Origin: Cytobacillus oceanisediminis 2691
Lineage (GTDB): Bacteria; Bacillota; Bacilli; Bacillales; Cytobacillaceae
DNA length: 64,000 nucleotides
Assembly (NCBI RefSeq): GCF_007678455.1
Contig: NZ_VEEP01000003.1
Location: forward strand, 1 to 64,000
Direction of reading: 5' to 3'
Part shown: positions 18,401-26,588 of the stretch, piece after piece
Numbering within the stretch: position 1 is the stretch's first letter
Layout of the letters: each line of letters starts with the position of its first letter
Position numbers and translations under genes: made by a program
The notes under the pieces: model-generated
What the model saw: only the letters and a program-made list of their open reading frames with translations
What the model was told of the DNA's origin: nothing
Databases searched by the model: none

Positions 18401-19761
18401 AATGCGATTGCAGCTGAGACATGAGGTCCGGCCATAGATGTTCCATTCCAGCCGCCCTCATAACCGCTTCCAGGTACTGATGAGCGGATATTCACTCCAG
18501 GTGCTGACAGCTCAGGCTTGATTTCTCCATATGGAGACGGGCCCAAGAGAGAAAAGCTTCCCAAATTATTATTGATGTCTGTCGCACCTGTTGCGACTGA
18601 TTCCGGATAATTGGCCGGGTTCGCAACAGAACCAGGTCCCCCAGGATTGCTGAAAGTCGTATTCCCGGCAGAGAACTCAGGGAATATTTCAGCCGCTCTC
18701 CATGCTTGAACCATTGGGCGATACCATTCATCCAATCCCGGTCCACCGCCCCATGAATTATTGACAACGTCAGGAGCTAAATCAGGATTTCCATTTGGAG
18801 CGAGGATCCACTCACCAGCTTCCAGTAAGTCAGCATCTGTACCGCCAGAAGCTGTAAATGCTTTAACAGCGATCCATTTGGCGCCTGGAGCAACTCCAAC
18901 GACGTTTCCACCATCAGGCTCGGACCCTACCATAGTACCGGTAACATGCGTCCCATGCCCATGGTCATCATATGGTGCAGATTGTCCACGAACGGCATCA
19001 AACCAATGATCAGCATGGGATACTTGTCCGGTGGCTGAGTCATAGCCACGGTATTTCTCCTGCAATGCCGGGTGATTCCACTGTACCCCTGTGTCGATTG
19101 TTGCTACGGTTATTCCGCTCCCATCGATTCCCATATCCCAGACCGCTGGTGCTCCTACACGGTCGATATTCCATTCGATTGAATTGGTTTTGGCAACAGG
19201 GTCCTGAACAGCAACAGCTGATTTTTCCGGAACAAACAGCTGCCTTGTTTCATTTGGAAGGATTTTATCAACCTCAGCAAAAGCAGCAACTTTATCCATT
19301 ACTTCTTTTGTGGCTGTTACCGCAATGGCATTCACCACATGGTAGGAATGGACCTCCTTAGCTGTACCCTTCTTTTCTTGCTCCCTGAGGAATTCCATTA
19401 CATTGATCTGTGTTTCTTGTGCCGTTGTTTTTAATTCTGATACAATCGTCGAGCGCTTCATTGATTTGGTTTTTGCCGGTGTTGCTTTAGCCAGGCTGGC
19501 TTTTTTCTCTGCCTCCTTAGCAACAGCTTTCGTATCCACCTGCTCTTTCATTTTTACCAGGAACGTTACTTTATCCTGATCTTCAAATTGCGTATAAAGC
19601 TTTTTGTTTACCTTTTGTTTTGCAGTCTGGACTGCTTCCTTTGCAGAAACACTGACTCCCTTTGTTGCTGCATTTGTCTGCATCTGTGGCTGAAGCAGCA
19701 ATGGTACAACAAGTGCTGTGGATAGAAGTACGGATAATAATCGGCGTTTTTTACGTTTCAT
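15487..19761 (-). CDS. bpr: Bacillopeptidase F, secreted multidomain subtilisin-family protease
   Basis: 1424 aa, close to the 1433 aa I recall for B. subtilis Bpr, with matching order throughout. Signal peptide 1 to about 32; inhibitor-I9 propeptide about 64-175; subtilase domain about 200-500 with Asp223 (TIDTG), His269 (GHGTH), oxyanion Asn334 (NNSWGGG) and Ser442 (GTSMAGPH). Then a MAM/immune-inhibitor-A-like domain (about 650-790), a carboxypeptidase-regulatory-like region (about 850-1000), a beta-sandwich (about 1005-1150) and Big-like repeats (about 1150-1330). GGAGG lies seven bases before the ATG. It degrades extracellular protein. All catalytic residues are intact; no sortase motif. 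Confidence 0.95.
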   Translation of the reverse strand: MKRKKRRLLSVLLSTALVVPLLLQPQMQTNAATKGVSVSAKEAVQTAKQKVNKKLYTQFEDQDKVTFLVKMKEQVDTKAVAKEAEKKASLAKATPAKTKSMKRSTIVSELKTTAQETQINVMEFLREQEKKGTAKEVHSYHVVNAIAVTATKEVMDKVAAFAEVDKILPNETRQLFVPEKSAVAVQDPVAKTNSIEWNIDRVGAPAVWDMGIDGSGITVATIDTGVQWNHPALQEKYRGYDSATGQVSHADHWFDAVRGQSAPYDDHGHGTHVTGTMVGSEPDGGNVVGVAPGAKWIAVKAFTASGGTDADLLEAGEWILAPNGNPDLAPDVVNNSWGGGPGLDEWYRPMVQAWRAAEIFPEFSAGNTTFSNPGGPGSVANPANYPESVATGATDINNNLGSFSLLGPSPYGEIKPELSAPGVNIRSSVPGSGYEGGWNGTSMAGPHVSAAIALLLQANSSLTVDDLEEIIMTTALPLTDNAYPESPNNGYGSGLLNVFDAVSSVVSGLGKFKGQVTKDGDDSEAPVLEHSQPATVFAGMPLTLEASAADNISVTNVEVEYQLEDGTWSSIPAARTGGDYKNGTYQAAIPGEAISGNEFSYKWKAVDFGGNETVSEFTVTVLPGITVGYEQNFENDASGWTSYGAANSWEWGTPTSGPGSAFSGEKVYGTALGGTYQNRANMSLQMPPIDLPEGSSYLQFKQWYNLERNYDYGHVFVSTDAVNWVQKLRVNNLSNGWIDGEVDLSEYAGQRIYIAFNVTTDGSVVRDGWYLDDVSLTNTPLAAPAKADTTGNKDDEKDSLKEKVDPNKIQMSLPKHQKAENSANPMALPMQAQVTVIESGRSVKTNPANGSFELTHAAGTFTVVAEAYGFRPQTQTVNIAQDGETTANFNLEELPKGTITGSITNKATGEPVAGATVYLLEDAKIAPVETDENGQYSLTAYEGEYTLKVIAPHFYSQEATVTLDGDVEQNFEIKPFIGYPGEIGYDDGSAENARAFYDAGNGWAVKMSLAEGNNKALVTGGLFRFWDTEWPVPGGTAFKVEVYDATGTDGSPGKKLAGPIDATALRNGEWTHVDLSSHGIVVEGDFYLVYIQAGINTASPGLATDENGKNALRSWQLVGGGWSPSPEDEGNYMIRAVVDYEVTTPSISSPVDGSFTKESSVKVEGSAAPTTTVHIYNDGEEIATTAASDNGKYAVDIDLNEGTNVLTAKASTEQGITDASEPATVVFDPNAPELSIASPADGSKINKETVTVTGAITDANLDTVTVNGTAAKVENGTYSARVMLDEGKNEIKVVAVDKAGNATEKSIKVDVKYTAPVISNVKPEEDQTLKKGESVKVEFTSEEDLDATFVIHMPLTSNSLTMNATELPMREVSPGNYAGYYTATKDVVADGAIIEVKAVDAYGNETRKTAEGKLFINVKKKSNK

Positions 19762-20479
19762 CCCTCTACCTCCTAAGTATTTTCCTTTAGTCTAATTTCC
19801 TGCCCTCCTCTCGTCGCACACTCTATGTCAAAATAGGTGCTAAATAAACCATAGCCTTTTGTGTGATACAGGTTTGTCGAAATTTAGGAGAATAAATCTG
19901 AATATTCAAAAAATGAATAGTAAGTTTTAGTTGGGAAATTTTTAAAATAATTCCTAATCAGTGTAAAATCAATTAGTTACATACCAAGTCTAATACTTTC
20001 TAATTATTTCCAGTATAGAAGGCGCCGGTTGGATGTAGGAGAAGCATAAAAATGATTCCTTGGTCCTGAATTTGATATTAATTCCTAGGTAATATGTTTA
20101 ATAACTAGCTTTAAACGACCTTTTTCATTGACTCGTATAGCCCTATTTTAACTCTGCAGGGTATGTCAATTGACGGATTTAGCATTATTAGAAATACAGG
20201 TAGGAATAAAAAAAACAAAGGGATAGTGCCTCTGCCTGGGTATTGCTTTTATTCAATTACTTGCTTCACTTCCTGTCCTATTTCCTTTTCAAATGTACAT
20301 GGCGTAAAGGTAATCTATAAAAAGAGAATTCTGCCTTTTTTTGCAGAAAAACAAGGAATATCAAATTCCTGCTTGTGACTCCTTAACTAAAAAAGTTTCA
20401 GAAATTACTAAATTATTATTTCGCTTTTCGAAAAAGATGCTACAATACTATTTAAATCGTACATAAAGAAGGGACAACT
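19762..20479. other. 718-bp intergenic region between divergent bpr and exporter genes
   Basis: This should hold the bpr promoter and the promoter of the gene at 20480. I found no convincing -35/-10 pair by eye. A 71-aa plus-strand frame at 20163-20378 lacks a ribosome binding site. On the minus strand a stop-bounded fragment reading FEKEIGQEVKQVIE ends near 20245 and looks like the tail of a lost gene. An AGGAAT/ATTCCT hairpin lies at about 20355. Nothing firm otherwise. Confidence 0.5.
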
Positions 20480-21415
20480 ATGAACAAAAAATTATGGCTT
20501 ACATATGGCATGTTGACTTTTGCCACCTCAACATGGGGCAGTGCTTTCATTGCCGGAAAATACGCAGTACAAAGCTTCGAACCGGCGACTGTCGCCTTTT
20601 TTCGTTTTTTTGGGGCTGCTATCCTCCTCATTCCTCTCATGTTCTTGATGGAGAAAAATCGCCAGAAACCGAACTTGAAGGATTATATTTTATTTGCCGT
20701 TCTTGGCCTCACTGGAATCGCATTATATAACATCTTCTTTTTCCTGGCGAGTAAGCATGCACCTGTCATTAAAAGCTCCCTCTTCATTGCGTCCAACCCT
20801 GTGTTGATTGTGCTTTTATCAGCTTTATTTTTAAAAGAAACCATCACCCGCAACAATGTTATTGGATTGGCGATTGCCCTTTCTGGTGCTTTTTTTATCA
20901 TAACTGATGGGCATCTCATGAACTTGATTCAACTCGGTTTCGATCCAATTGATTTCGTTTTGATGGGTGCTGTAGTAAGCTGGGCGCTCTACAGTGTAGT
21001 TGGAAAAGTGGTTCTGAAGAAGTTCAGCTCTGTCGAGTCCACTACCTACGCAGTTGTTTTCGGTACCTTCTTTTTACTTCCGTTCGCCCTGGCTGAAACA
21101 TCCTGGCAGGACGTCCAAAAGGCATCAGGTACAACCTGGTTCGCCATTATCCATATGAGCGTGTTGGTCACGGTCGTTTCATTCGTCATGTATTATAACG
21201 GAATCAAAGAAATTGGCGCCGCCAAAGCATCAATTTTCATCAATGTCATGCCGGTTTCTGCGGTCATTATGGCTACTTTATTTTTAGGCGAAAATTTCAC
21301 AGCTGCTCATGCAGCCGGAGCAGCACTGGTATTATCAGGCGTCTATATTGGAACCAATCCAAGGCTTTTTAAAAGAAAGCCAAAAGACGAAATAGTTAAA
21401 AATGAAATTGCATAA
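20480..21415 (+). CDS. EamA/DMT-family transporter
   Basis: 311 aa with ten hydrophobic segments arranged as two EamA repeats (first about 10-140, second about 155-295). Motifs include STWGSAFIAGKYAV at helix 1 and FLGENFTAAHAAGAALVLSG near the end. Members usually export amino acids or other metabolites. AGAAGGG lies before the ATG. The formamidase gene starts 12 bp after its stop, so the pair forms an operon: an exporter or importer of an amide together with an amidase is a reasonable but unproven reading. Confidence 0.85.
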   Translation: MNKKLWLTYGMLTFATSTWGSAFIAGKYAVQSFEPATVAFFRFFGAAILLIPLMFLMEKNRQKPNLKDYILFAVLGLTGIALYNIFFFLASKHAPVIKSSLFIASNPVLIVLLSALFLKETITRNNVIGLAIALSGAFFIITDGHLMNLIQLGFDPIDFVLMGAVVSWALYSVVGKVVLKKFSSVESTTYAVVFGTFFLLPFALAETSWQDVQKASGTTWFAIIHMSVLVTVVSFVMYYNGIKEIGAAKASIFINVMPVSAVIMATLFLGENFTAAHAAGAALVLSGVYIGTNPRLFKRKPKDEIVKNEIA

Positions 21416-21427
21416 GGAGATGAATCC

Positions 21428-22363
21428 ATGATACATAAAATTGATTTGAAATCAGAAAATTTGCACGGGTCTTTCTCTAATGAATATAAACCAATCATTA
21501 CAGTTAACTCTGGAGACTCAATCCGCATGCAGACTCCAGACATTGAATGGGGATATTCAGCATCCAAAGAAATTGAAAGAGAGTTCTTTCAGTCTGCTGT
21601 AAAAGAAGAAACTCCCCTCCATCCGATGGTTGGTCCGATTGAAGTCAAAGGGGCAAAGCCAGGGATGGTGCTAGAAGTGAAATTGAATGATGTTGTGCCC
21701 GGATGGTATGGGACGAACTGGGCAGGGGGCAAAAAAAGCTGGCAAAATGACGCAGTTGGTCTAACGGGATCCGAGAGAATCAGACTCGACTGGGAGTTGA
21801 ATCATAGCACAATGACTGCAAGGACCGAGGTAAGTGGCCGACCGGTCAATGTTGCCTTAAATCCATTCATCGGCCTGATGGGCGTCGCTCCTGCTGAACC
21901 AGGCGTACATCGCACCTCCCCTCCCCGTTACTGTGGCGGCAACATCGACTGCAAGGAGTTAAAAAGGGGCAGTACCCTTTACCTTCCGATCTCTGTTGAA
22001 GGAGGATTATTCTCAATCGGTGACGGCCACGCTGCACAGGGAGATGGTGAATTATCTGGCACGGCAATCGAGTGTCCAATGGATTTGGTCGATATCACCC
22101 TGACACTGAGGGATGATCTTTCACTGAAGCTGCCGCGTGCTAACACCCCGGATGGCTGGCTGACTTTCGGCTTCAATGAGGACCTCAACCTCGCAGCCGC
22201 ACAGGCACTTGATGAGGTGGTCGACTTGTTATGTGAACTTCACGAAATAGAGCGCACAGAAGCCCTTGCATTAGCAAGTGTGACCGTTGACTTACGAGTC
22301 ACCCAGGTCGTGAACGGCGTAAAAGGAGTTCATGCTGTTTTGCCGCACGGAGCAATCAGGTAA
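21428..22363 (+). CDS. Acetamidase/formamidase family protein
   Basis: 311 aa of the FmdA/AmdA family, which hydrolyses short amides to ammonia and acid. Family features: HPMVGPIEVKGAKPGM near residue 60, NPFIGLMGVAPAEPG, PPRYCGGNIDCKEL and GGLFSIGDGHAAQGDGE, the last two containing presumed metal ligands. AAGGAG precedes the ATG. It is coupled to the EamA transporter gene upstream and ends at a strong terminator, so the two form a complete transcription unit, probably for nitrogen acquisition. Confidence 0.9.
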   Translation: MIHKIDLKSENLHGSFSNEYKPIITVNSGDSIRMQTPDIEWGYSASKEIEREFFQSAVKEETPLHPMVGPIEVKGAKPGMVLEVKLNDVVPGWYGTNWAGGKKSWQNDAVGLTGSERIRLDWELNHSTMTARTEVSGRPVNVALNPFIGLMGVAPAEPGVHRTSPPRYCGGNIDCKELKRGSTLYLPISVEGGLFSIGDGHAAQGDGELSGTAIECPMDLVDITLTLRDDLSLKLPRANTPDGWLTFGFNEDLNLAAAQALDEVVDLLCELHEIERTEALALASVTVDLRVTQVVNGVKGVHAVLPHGAIR

Positions 22364-22389
22364 AATTTTAATTTGTTTAGTGGTGTTGT

Positions 22390-22426
22390 CTTGGAGCAGA
22401 TCCTATACATGCTCCAAGGCTTTTTT
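22390..22426 (+). terminator. Intrinsic terminator after the formamidase gene
   Basis: CTTGGAGCA and TGCTCCAAG pair around an 11-base loop and are followed by GC and six T residues. Confidence 0.9.
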
Positions 22427-22496
22427 AACATTTGTTTAGTGAAATGAATTCATAAAACCAGTCTCTGGACTTCAAGAAATATCTATTCCCGCTTTT

Positions 22497-23321
22497 TTAT
22501 CTAAACAGCACGATAAACTTTGTAAACCAGGCAATATATCTTGCTCCCCATAAGAACAGTCCCTGAGCAAGAATTGTTCCTAACAATCTTGAGGTTACCA
22601 TCATGATTGACATACTTTTAAGGGTATTGTAACTCCCTCTTTGATTGACAACATCGTCTGCTATGACAGATAATTTGGGATCAACAAAAATGACCAGAAG
22701 GATCGTTGCAATCCCATTTATTAAACCAGATGCCATAATAGCTGTAGCAGCTCTTTCAGGTACTAATAATGCTGCATACAGTGCAGCTAAAACCCCAATG
22801 GTATAAATCGCCGTTATGATCATATTTACAAAAAAGAGCCTTACCGGAATCTCATTCATTTTCGTTCCCTGTAAATATGAAAACTTGGGAAGACTAAAAT
22901 GAGTGATGCCGCGTTTTATGTATTGCAATGAAAAAAGCCTTTTCATCAAGGAAGGCACAGATCCTTTTTCTTCAGATAAATGAATGATTGCCCTCGAAAA
23001 TAATGCTACAAAAGTGGGAAGCAGAATAATCCCAAATAATGTACCAAGAGTTGATGCGCCAATTAGTATTCGAAATTGCGCTTCCACAAACTCTAATGTA
23101 TTCTCCTTTGGGGCGTTATCAATCAGGCTTCCTGTGAAAGGCTGCTGCATCATATTCGCTAATCGTGAGACAATCACCATTATATTAAAAAGTGAAAGAG
23201 CAGAAGCAATCATTTTAACGCGTGCACCCGATAACCTCACAGCATAAGCCAATGTCTCGATCGAATGAATGATAAAAATAAACAATGCTATGAATAATAA
23301 TCCTTGAGTGAAAAACTCCAT
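22497..23321 (-). CDS. amj: Lipid II flippase Amj (YdaH/DUF2837 family)
   Basis: 274 aa with six to eight hydrophobic segments. The N-terminus IHSIETLAYAVRLSGARVKMIASALSLFN (split here: IHSIETLAYAVRLSGAR, then KMIASALSLFN) and the motif VSRLANMMQQPFTGSLID are those I recall from B. subtilis Amj. Amj moves the peptidoglycan precursor lipid II across the membrane as an alternate to MurJ; in B. subtilis it is induced by cell-envelope stress through sigma-M. Monocistronic. Length agrees with the family (about 270). Confidence 0.85.
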   Translation of the reverse strand: MEFFTQGLLFIALFIFIIHSIETLAYAVRLSGARVKMIASALSLFNIMVIVSRLANMMQQPFTGSLIDNAPKENTLEFVEAQFRILIGASTLGTLFGIILLPTFVALFSRAIIHLSEEKGSVPSLMKRLFSLQYIKRGITHFSLPKFSYLQGTKMNEIPVRLFFVNMIITAIYTIGVLAALYAALLVPERAATAIMASGLINGIATILLVIFVDPKLSVIADDVVNQRGSYNTLKSMSIMMVTSRLLGTILAQGLFLWGARYIAWFTKFIVLFR

Positions 23322-23505
23322 TTAGCTACCTTCTTTGCTTAGTGATTTTGCAACAAAAATTCAGGTTTGTTGACTTGAGAGCATGGATAAATTGCTCTTA
23401 AATACACTGCGATAATTGACTTTGCATTTTGACTTAAATCAATTAGTCAGCAATCCATTACTCCGAAAAGGAAATAAAGAATGCAAGTTTTATTCAGGTT
23501 ATCTT

Positions 23506-23976
23506 TTAGTAAAGCAATTCCATTTTACTATTATTTCGCATGATTACCTCAAGTTCTTTCCTTGTATCTGGATGAAGAATAATCTTATCAGTAAGGTCCA
23601 AAGTCGATAGATTTACCTTCCTTCCCCACTTTCTTGAAAACGACCGCCAATCACAAACCATTTCTAGTAAGTATTTTCGTGGCATAGGCAAGGCCTGTTT
23701 TTTATTCGGGTCAATCACCCAATACTCCCAGTGATGTTTATTTTTATGCTGGTGAGTCAGCCATGCATAACGCCATCTTAATTCATCTTCTACACTTAAT
23801 TTTTTTTCTGAGTAAAACTTCCTGGCATAAGGAAAAAACTCTCTTGGATAGAATTTAGATAGATCGTGGGTGATACCCTGGATGTATAGTCCCTCTGACC
23901 AGCATTCAACCAGGACATTTATTTTATGGTCAAGAATGTATAGAATGTATTTCACATACGCCTTCAGCATATCCAT
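23506..23976 (-). CDS. DUF5662 family protein, HD-like metal-binding motifs
   Basis: About 156 aa, soluble. Conserved His/Asp-rich motifs THDLSKFYPREF and WLTHQHKNKHHWEYW, plus MVCDW further on, are typical of DUF5662 and suggest a metal-dependent hydrolase fold; activity is unknown. These proteins are often found in phages and Bacillus. The start is unclear: TTG 23985, ATG 23976 and ATG 23970 are all in frame and only a weak AGG precedes the last one. Monocistronic. Confidence 0.75.
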   Translation of the reverse strand: MDMLKAYVKYILYILDHKINVLVECWSEGLYIQGITHDLSKFYPREFFPYARKFYSEKKLSVEDELRWRYAWLTHQHKNKHHWEYWVIDPNKKQALPMPRKYLLEMVCDWRSFSRKWGRKVNLSTLDLTDKIILHPDTRKELEVIMRNNSKMELLY

Positions 23977-24108
23977 ACCTGCCAATCTATTAAACTTACC
24001 TCTATATTCTGTTCATCTGTTTACATTTCCTTCCTGGAGTATTCAGAAATGATGTGTAATCATAAAAAAGCAACCCAATCAATTATGAAATGGGCTGCAT
24101 AAATATAT

Positions 24109-24633
24109 TTAATTTTTCAAGATACCTAAATAACTCTTCCACGGCCCCACCGATTCTTCATATTTTTTTGCCATCACTCTGGTTATCTGTGAAATATGGG
24201 TTAAATCATGAACCACCCAGGTAGAAATCAATTCACGTGCTGTTACTTCTCCATATTCCGGGTGGATTCCCGTCATTTCAGGCTGTGCTTTATCAGTGAT
24301 CAACAGTTTTAGTGTTTCAATATTTTCCCTGCGTAATGAAGCGAATTCCTTCATTTTTTCCTCAATTGACCAATCATGATATTGTTGCAAATGTGAAAAT
24401 CGGTCAAATACCGGGAATCTTTTTTCCTTTGATTCACTTAAGATTAACTCCAATCTAGGAATCCAATTATATTTCTCCCCGTCAATAAGATGGCCGATAA
24501 CCTGGGATGGGTTCCAGGTCCCGTCTCCTTCATTGGTTTGAAGCCAGCCATCGGATAAGCCAACTAAATATTGCTCTAATATTTTGGGAGTCCGTTCTAA
24601 TACTTCAATTACTTCCGACATGATAAACGCCAT
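24109..24633 (-). CDS. DinB superfamily protein
   Basis: About 174 aa, four-helix bundle type. Putative metal ligands are the His in QVIGHLIDGEKYNW and the two in WVVHDLTHISQI, the usual DinB/YfiT triad. Members include bacillithiol- or mycothiol-dependent transferases and proteins of unknown role. I chose ATG 24633 because AAAGGGG lies 11 bases upstream; an earlier in-frame ATG at 24660 has no ribosome binding site. Monocistronic. Confidence 0.85.
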   Translation of the reverse strand: MAFIMSEVIEVLERTPKILEQYLVGLSDGWLQTNEGDGTWNPSQVIGHLIDGEKYNWIPRLELILSESKEKRFPVFDRFSHLQQYHDWSIEEKMKEFASLRRENIETLKLLITDKAQPEMTGIHPEYGEVTARELISTWVVHDLTHISQITRVMAKKYEESVGPWKSYLGILKN

Positions 24634-24766
24634 TTTTAGTCCAGCCCCTTTATTTTTCATAAATAGCTATATGTAACACAATGTCATACTGCTGTTCTTT
24701 TTCTGAAAAAAATCAATGGTAAGATAGATTTGTCTGATAATTTTTTAAGATAAGAGAGTGAAATAG

Positions 24767-25261
24767 ATGCTGACAATCAAAGAAGCAGCTGAACAATTAT
24801 CTTCTTTCGGAATCGATGTAACCAATGAAGAGATTTTGTTGTGGATACAAGAAGGACAATTAAAAGCTGAAAGATCCCAGAGGAGAAATGTATTATATAA
24901 AATTCATCTGAGTGACCTGATTGAATTTATTGTTCAGGAACAGAAAAATGAATTAACGAATGAACTAGAAAAGTCCAAGCGCAAGAATCAAAAACTTAAC
25001 GAAGAACTTGAACTATTAAATACCCGTCTGCATATTGAGCAATCCAAAGTGCGGACATTGAAAAAAATGCTGAATGCACAGATTGAAGCTGCGGCCACCG
25101 ATACATTCCAACTGGAAGAATTGCTAGGTTTAAAACGGGACACAAGCAGTCCGGTCCTGAAAAAGGAATTCAAAAAGCTCCTAAAAGCCCTTCATCCTGA
25201 CCGCGGTGGAGATGAGAGGCTTTTTAAAGTGTTCAGAGAGCAATATGAGAAGTTGAAATGA
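24767..25261 (+). CDS. HTH - coiled coil - J-domain protein
   Basis: 164 aa. Residues 1-55 look like an excisionase/MerR-type winged helix (LTIKEAAEQLSS ... ILLWIQEGQLKAERS). Residues about 55-110 are a long charged coiled coil. The C-terminus is a truncated J-domain with the key HPD at 143-145 (LKALHPDRGGD) preceded by the basic helix LKKEFKKLL. HPD is what stimulates Hsp70/DnaK ATPase. The combination suggests a DNA-bound or adaptor-type DnaK cochaperone; I know of no studied member. GAGAGTG precedes the ATG. Confidence 0.8.
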   Translation: MLTIKEAAEQLSSFGIDVTNEEILLWIQEGQLKAERSQRRNVLYKIHLSDLIEFIVQEQKNELTNELEKSKRKNQKLNEELELLNTRLHIEQSKVRTLKKMLNAQIEAAATDTFQLEELLGLKRDTSSPVLKKEFKKLLKALHPDRGGDERLFKVFREQYEKLK

Positions 25262-25281
25262 GGCTATTTTGCAGCGGGAGA

Positions 25282-25437
25282 TCAATTTTTCATTGCTAAA
25301 TAATAAGTACTGGCACCCATTAATAGTCCACCGGTTACACCAATTGCTGCTCCTGGCACAACCCAAATGGTCGATAAGTAGATTCCTGACATGTATAACA
25401 ACAAGCCGAATAAGAACAAAAATTTACCTTTTTTCAT
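25282..25437 (-). CDS. Small two-helix membrane protein (51 aa)
   Basis: ATG at 25437 with AAAGGAG six bases upstream; stop at 25282. The product has two hydrophobic segments (KFLFLFGLLLYMSGIYLSTI and GAAIGVTGGLLMGASTYYL) with the basic N-terminus inside. It converges with the HTH/J-domain gene. Function unknown; the regular ribosome binding site and sharp membrane topology argue that it is real. Confidence 0.65.
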   Translation of the reverse strand: MKKGKFLFLFGLLLYMSGIYLSTIWVVPGAAIGVTGGLLMGASTYYLAMKN

Positions 25438-25572
25438 ATTTACTCCTTTAACCCATTGTTTTACATAACCACTTCTATATGGACATGTGGAATTCCTTTT
25501 TTACAATCTAGTTGGGGGAAAAGTAAGTCATAACTGCGGATATTCGAATTAAAATCTAAAAAAGCGCAAGAC

Positions 25573-25607
25573 AAAAACCCCCTCCAAATCATGCAGATTC
25601 AGAGGGG
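25573..25607 (-). terminator. Intrinsic terminator of the Mn catalase gene
   Basis: On the minus strand CCCCTC pairs with GAGGGG, followed by five T residues, 12 bases after the stop. Confidence 0.8.
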
Positions 25608-25618
25608 AAAAAGGACAC

Positions 25619-26401
25619 TTATTCTTTCGGCTCGACTGGGCCTTCATACACCTTTGCTTGTTTGGCAAAGCTGAATTCATTTTTGGCAAGGCCGCCGAGT
25701 GAGAGGTCAAAATACATATTTACATGGTCGCCTGTTTTATGTGCTTTTTTATTTTCGATTTCTTTTGCACGCATGATGGCCTCTTCAAATAGTGTGGCGT
25801 GGGCAGCTTCGCGGTCGATCAGGAATTGGAACATCTCCCTTGCGCCCGGGTCGTCTACATGGCGGTATAATTCTTCGTATACCTTTTTGGCTCGAAGTTC
25901 AGCAGCGAGATCTGATTGAAGGTTCGCAACGAGATCGCCAACATTATTAATGAAATTCCCTGTGAAAGGTGTTCCTGAAGAATCCACAAAATCAAGTCCA
26001 TGTCCATCGAGAATCATGCTTTTCTGAACCGTAGAATTAAAGTTGAACTGCATCATATTATTGATCTGGTTTTTAGCATCAGATAAGAGGTTTCCTTCAC
26101 CAGACATTTTCCTTTCATCTTCACCCATCTCTTCCATCTTCTGCTCTTTATCAGTACCACCCATCAATTGAGTGATACACTCCCCCACCATTTCAAGATG
26201 CGAGATTTCCTCAGTTGAAATGTCCATCAGCAAATCGCGAATCGCAGGGTCGGGGGTACTAAAACTCTGGGCAAAATATTGGAGACAGGCTTTCAATTCA
26301 CCATTGGCACCGCCAAACTGTTCAAGTACTGCAGCAGCATGGGCAGGATTTGGGCTCTTGACTTGGACTGGGAACAATAGTTCTTTTTTGTGGATATACA
26401 T
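25619..26401 (-). CDS. Manganese catalase family protein
   Basis: 260 aa, ferritin-like four-helix dimanganese protein. Expected ligands are in place: Glu35 (GANGELKACL), Glu65 and His68 (EEISHLEM), Glu168 (LAAELRAKK) and His201 (REAAHATLFE). The enzyme breaks hydrogen peroxide into water and oxygen; Bacillus members (for example CotJC and YdbD types) are often spore-associated or stress-induced. It lies close to the thiol-redox lipoprotein at 26589 but on the other strand. The intact ligand set supports activity. Confidence 0.92.
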   Translation of the reverse strand: MYIHKKELLFPVQVKSPNPAHAAAVLEQFGGANGELKACLQYFAQSFSTPDPAIRDLLMDISTEEISHLEMVGECITQLMGGTDKEQKMEEMGEDERKMSGEGNLLSDAKNQINNMMQFNFNSTVQKSMILDGHGLDFVDSSGTPFTGNFINNVGDLVANLQSDLAAELRAKKVYEELYRHVDDPGAREMFQFLIDREAAHATLFEEAIMRAKEIENKKAHKTGDHVNMYFDLSLGGLAKNEFSFAKQAKVYEGPVEPKE

Positions 26402-26588
26402 GATTCAGCCTCCATCAATATATTTTTGTACATTTAGACACATTCCCAAGTAGATAGAGGGTAAACCAACCTTCCTGATTTTTCATTCAAATGAAACAAA
26501 TCAAAGTCGATACAAATTATCCATAAATGATATAATAAGATTTCATCTTAAAACGATATACTAGAGAAGATACATAAGGAGGTGCATC

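Noticed and set aside
20163-20378. 71-aa plus-strand open frame between bpr and the EamA gene
   Set aside because: No ribosome binding site and no protein-like pattern.
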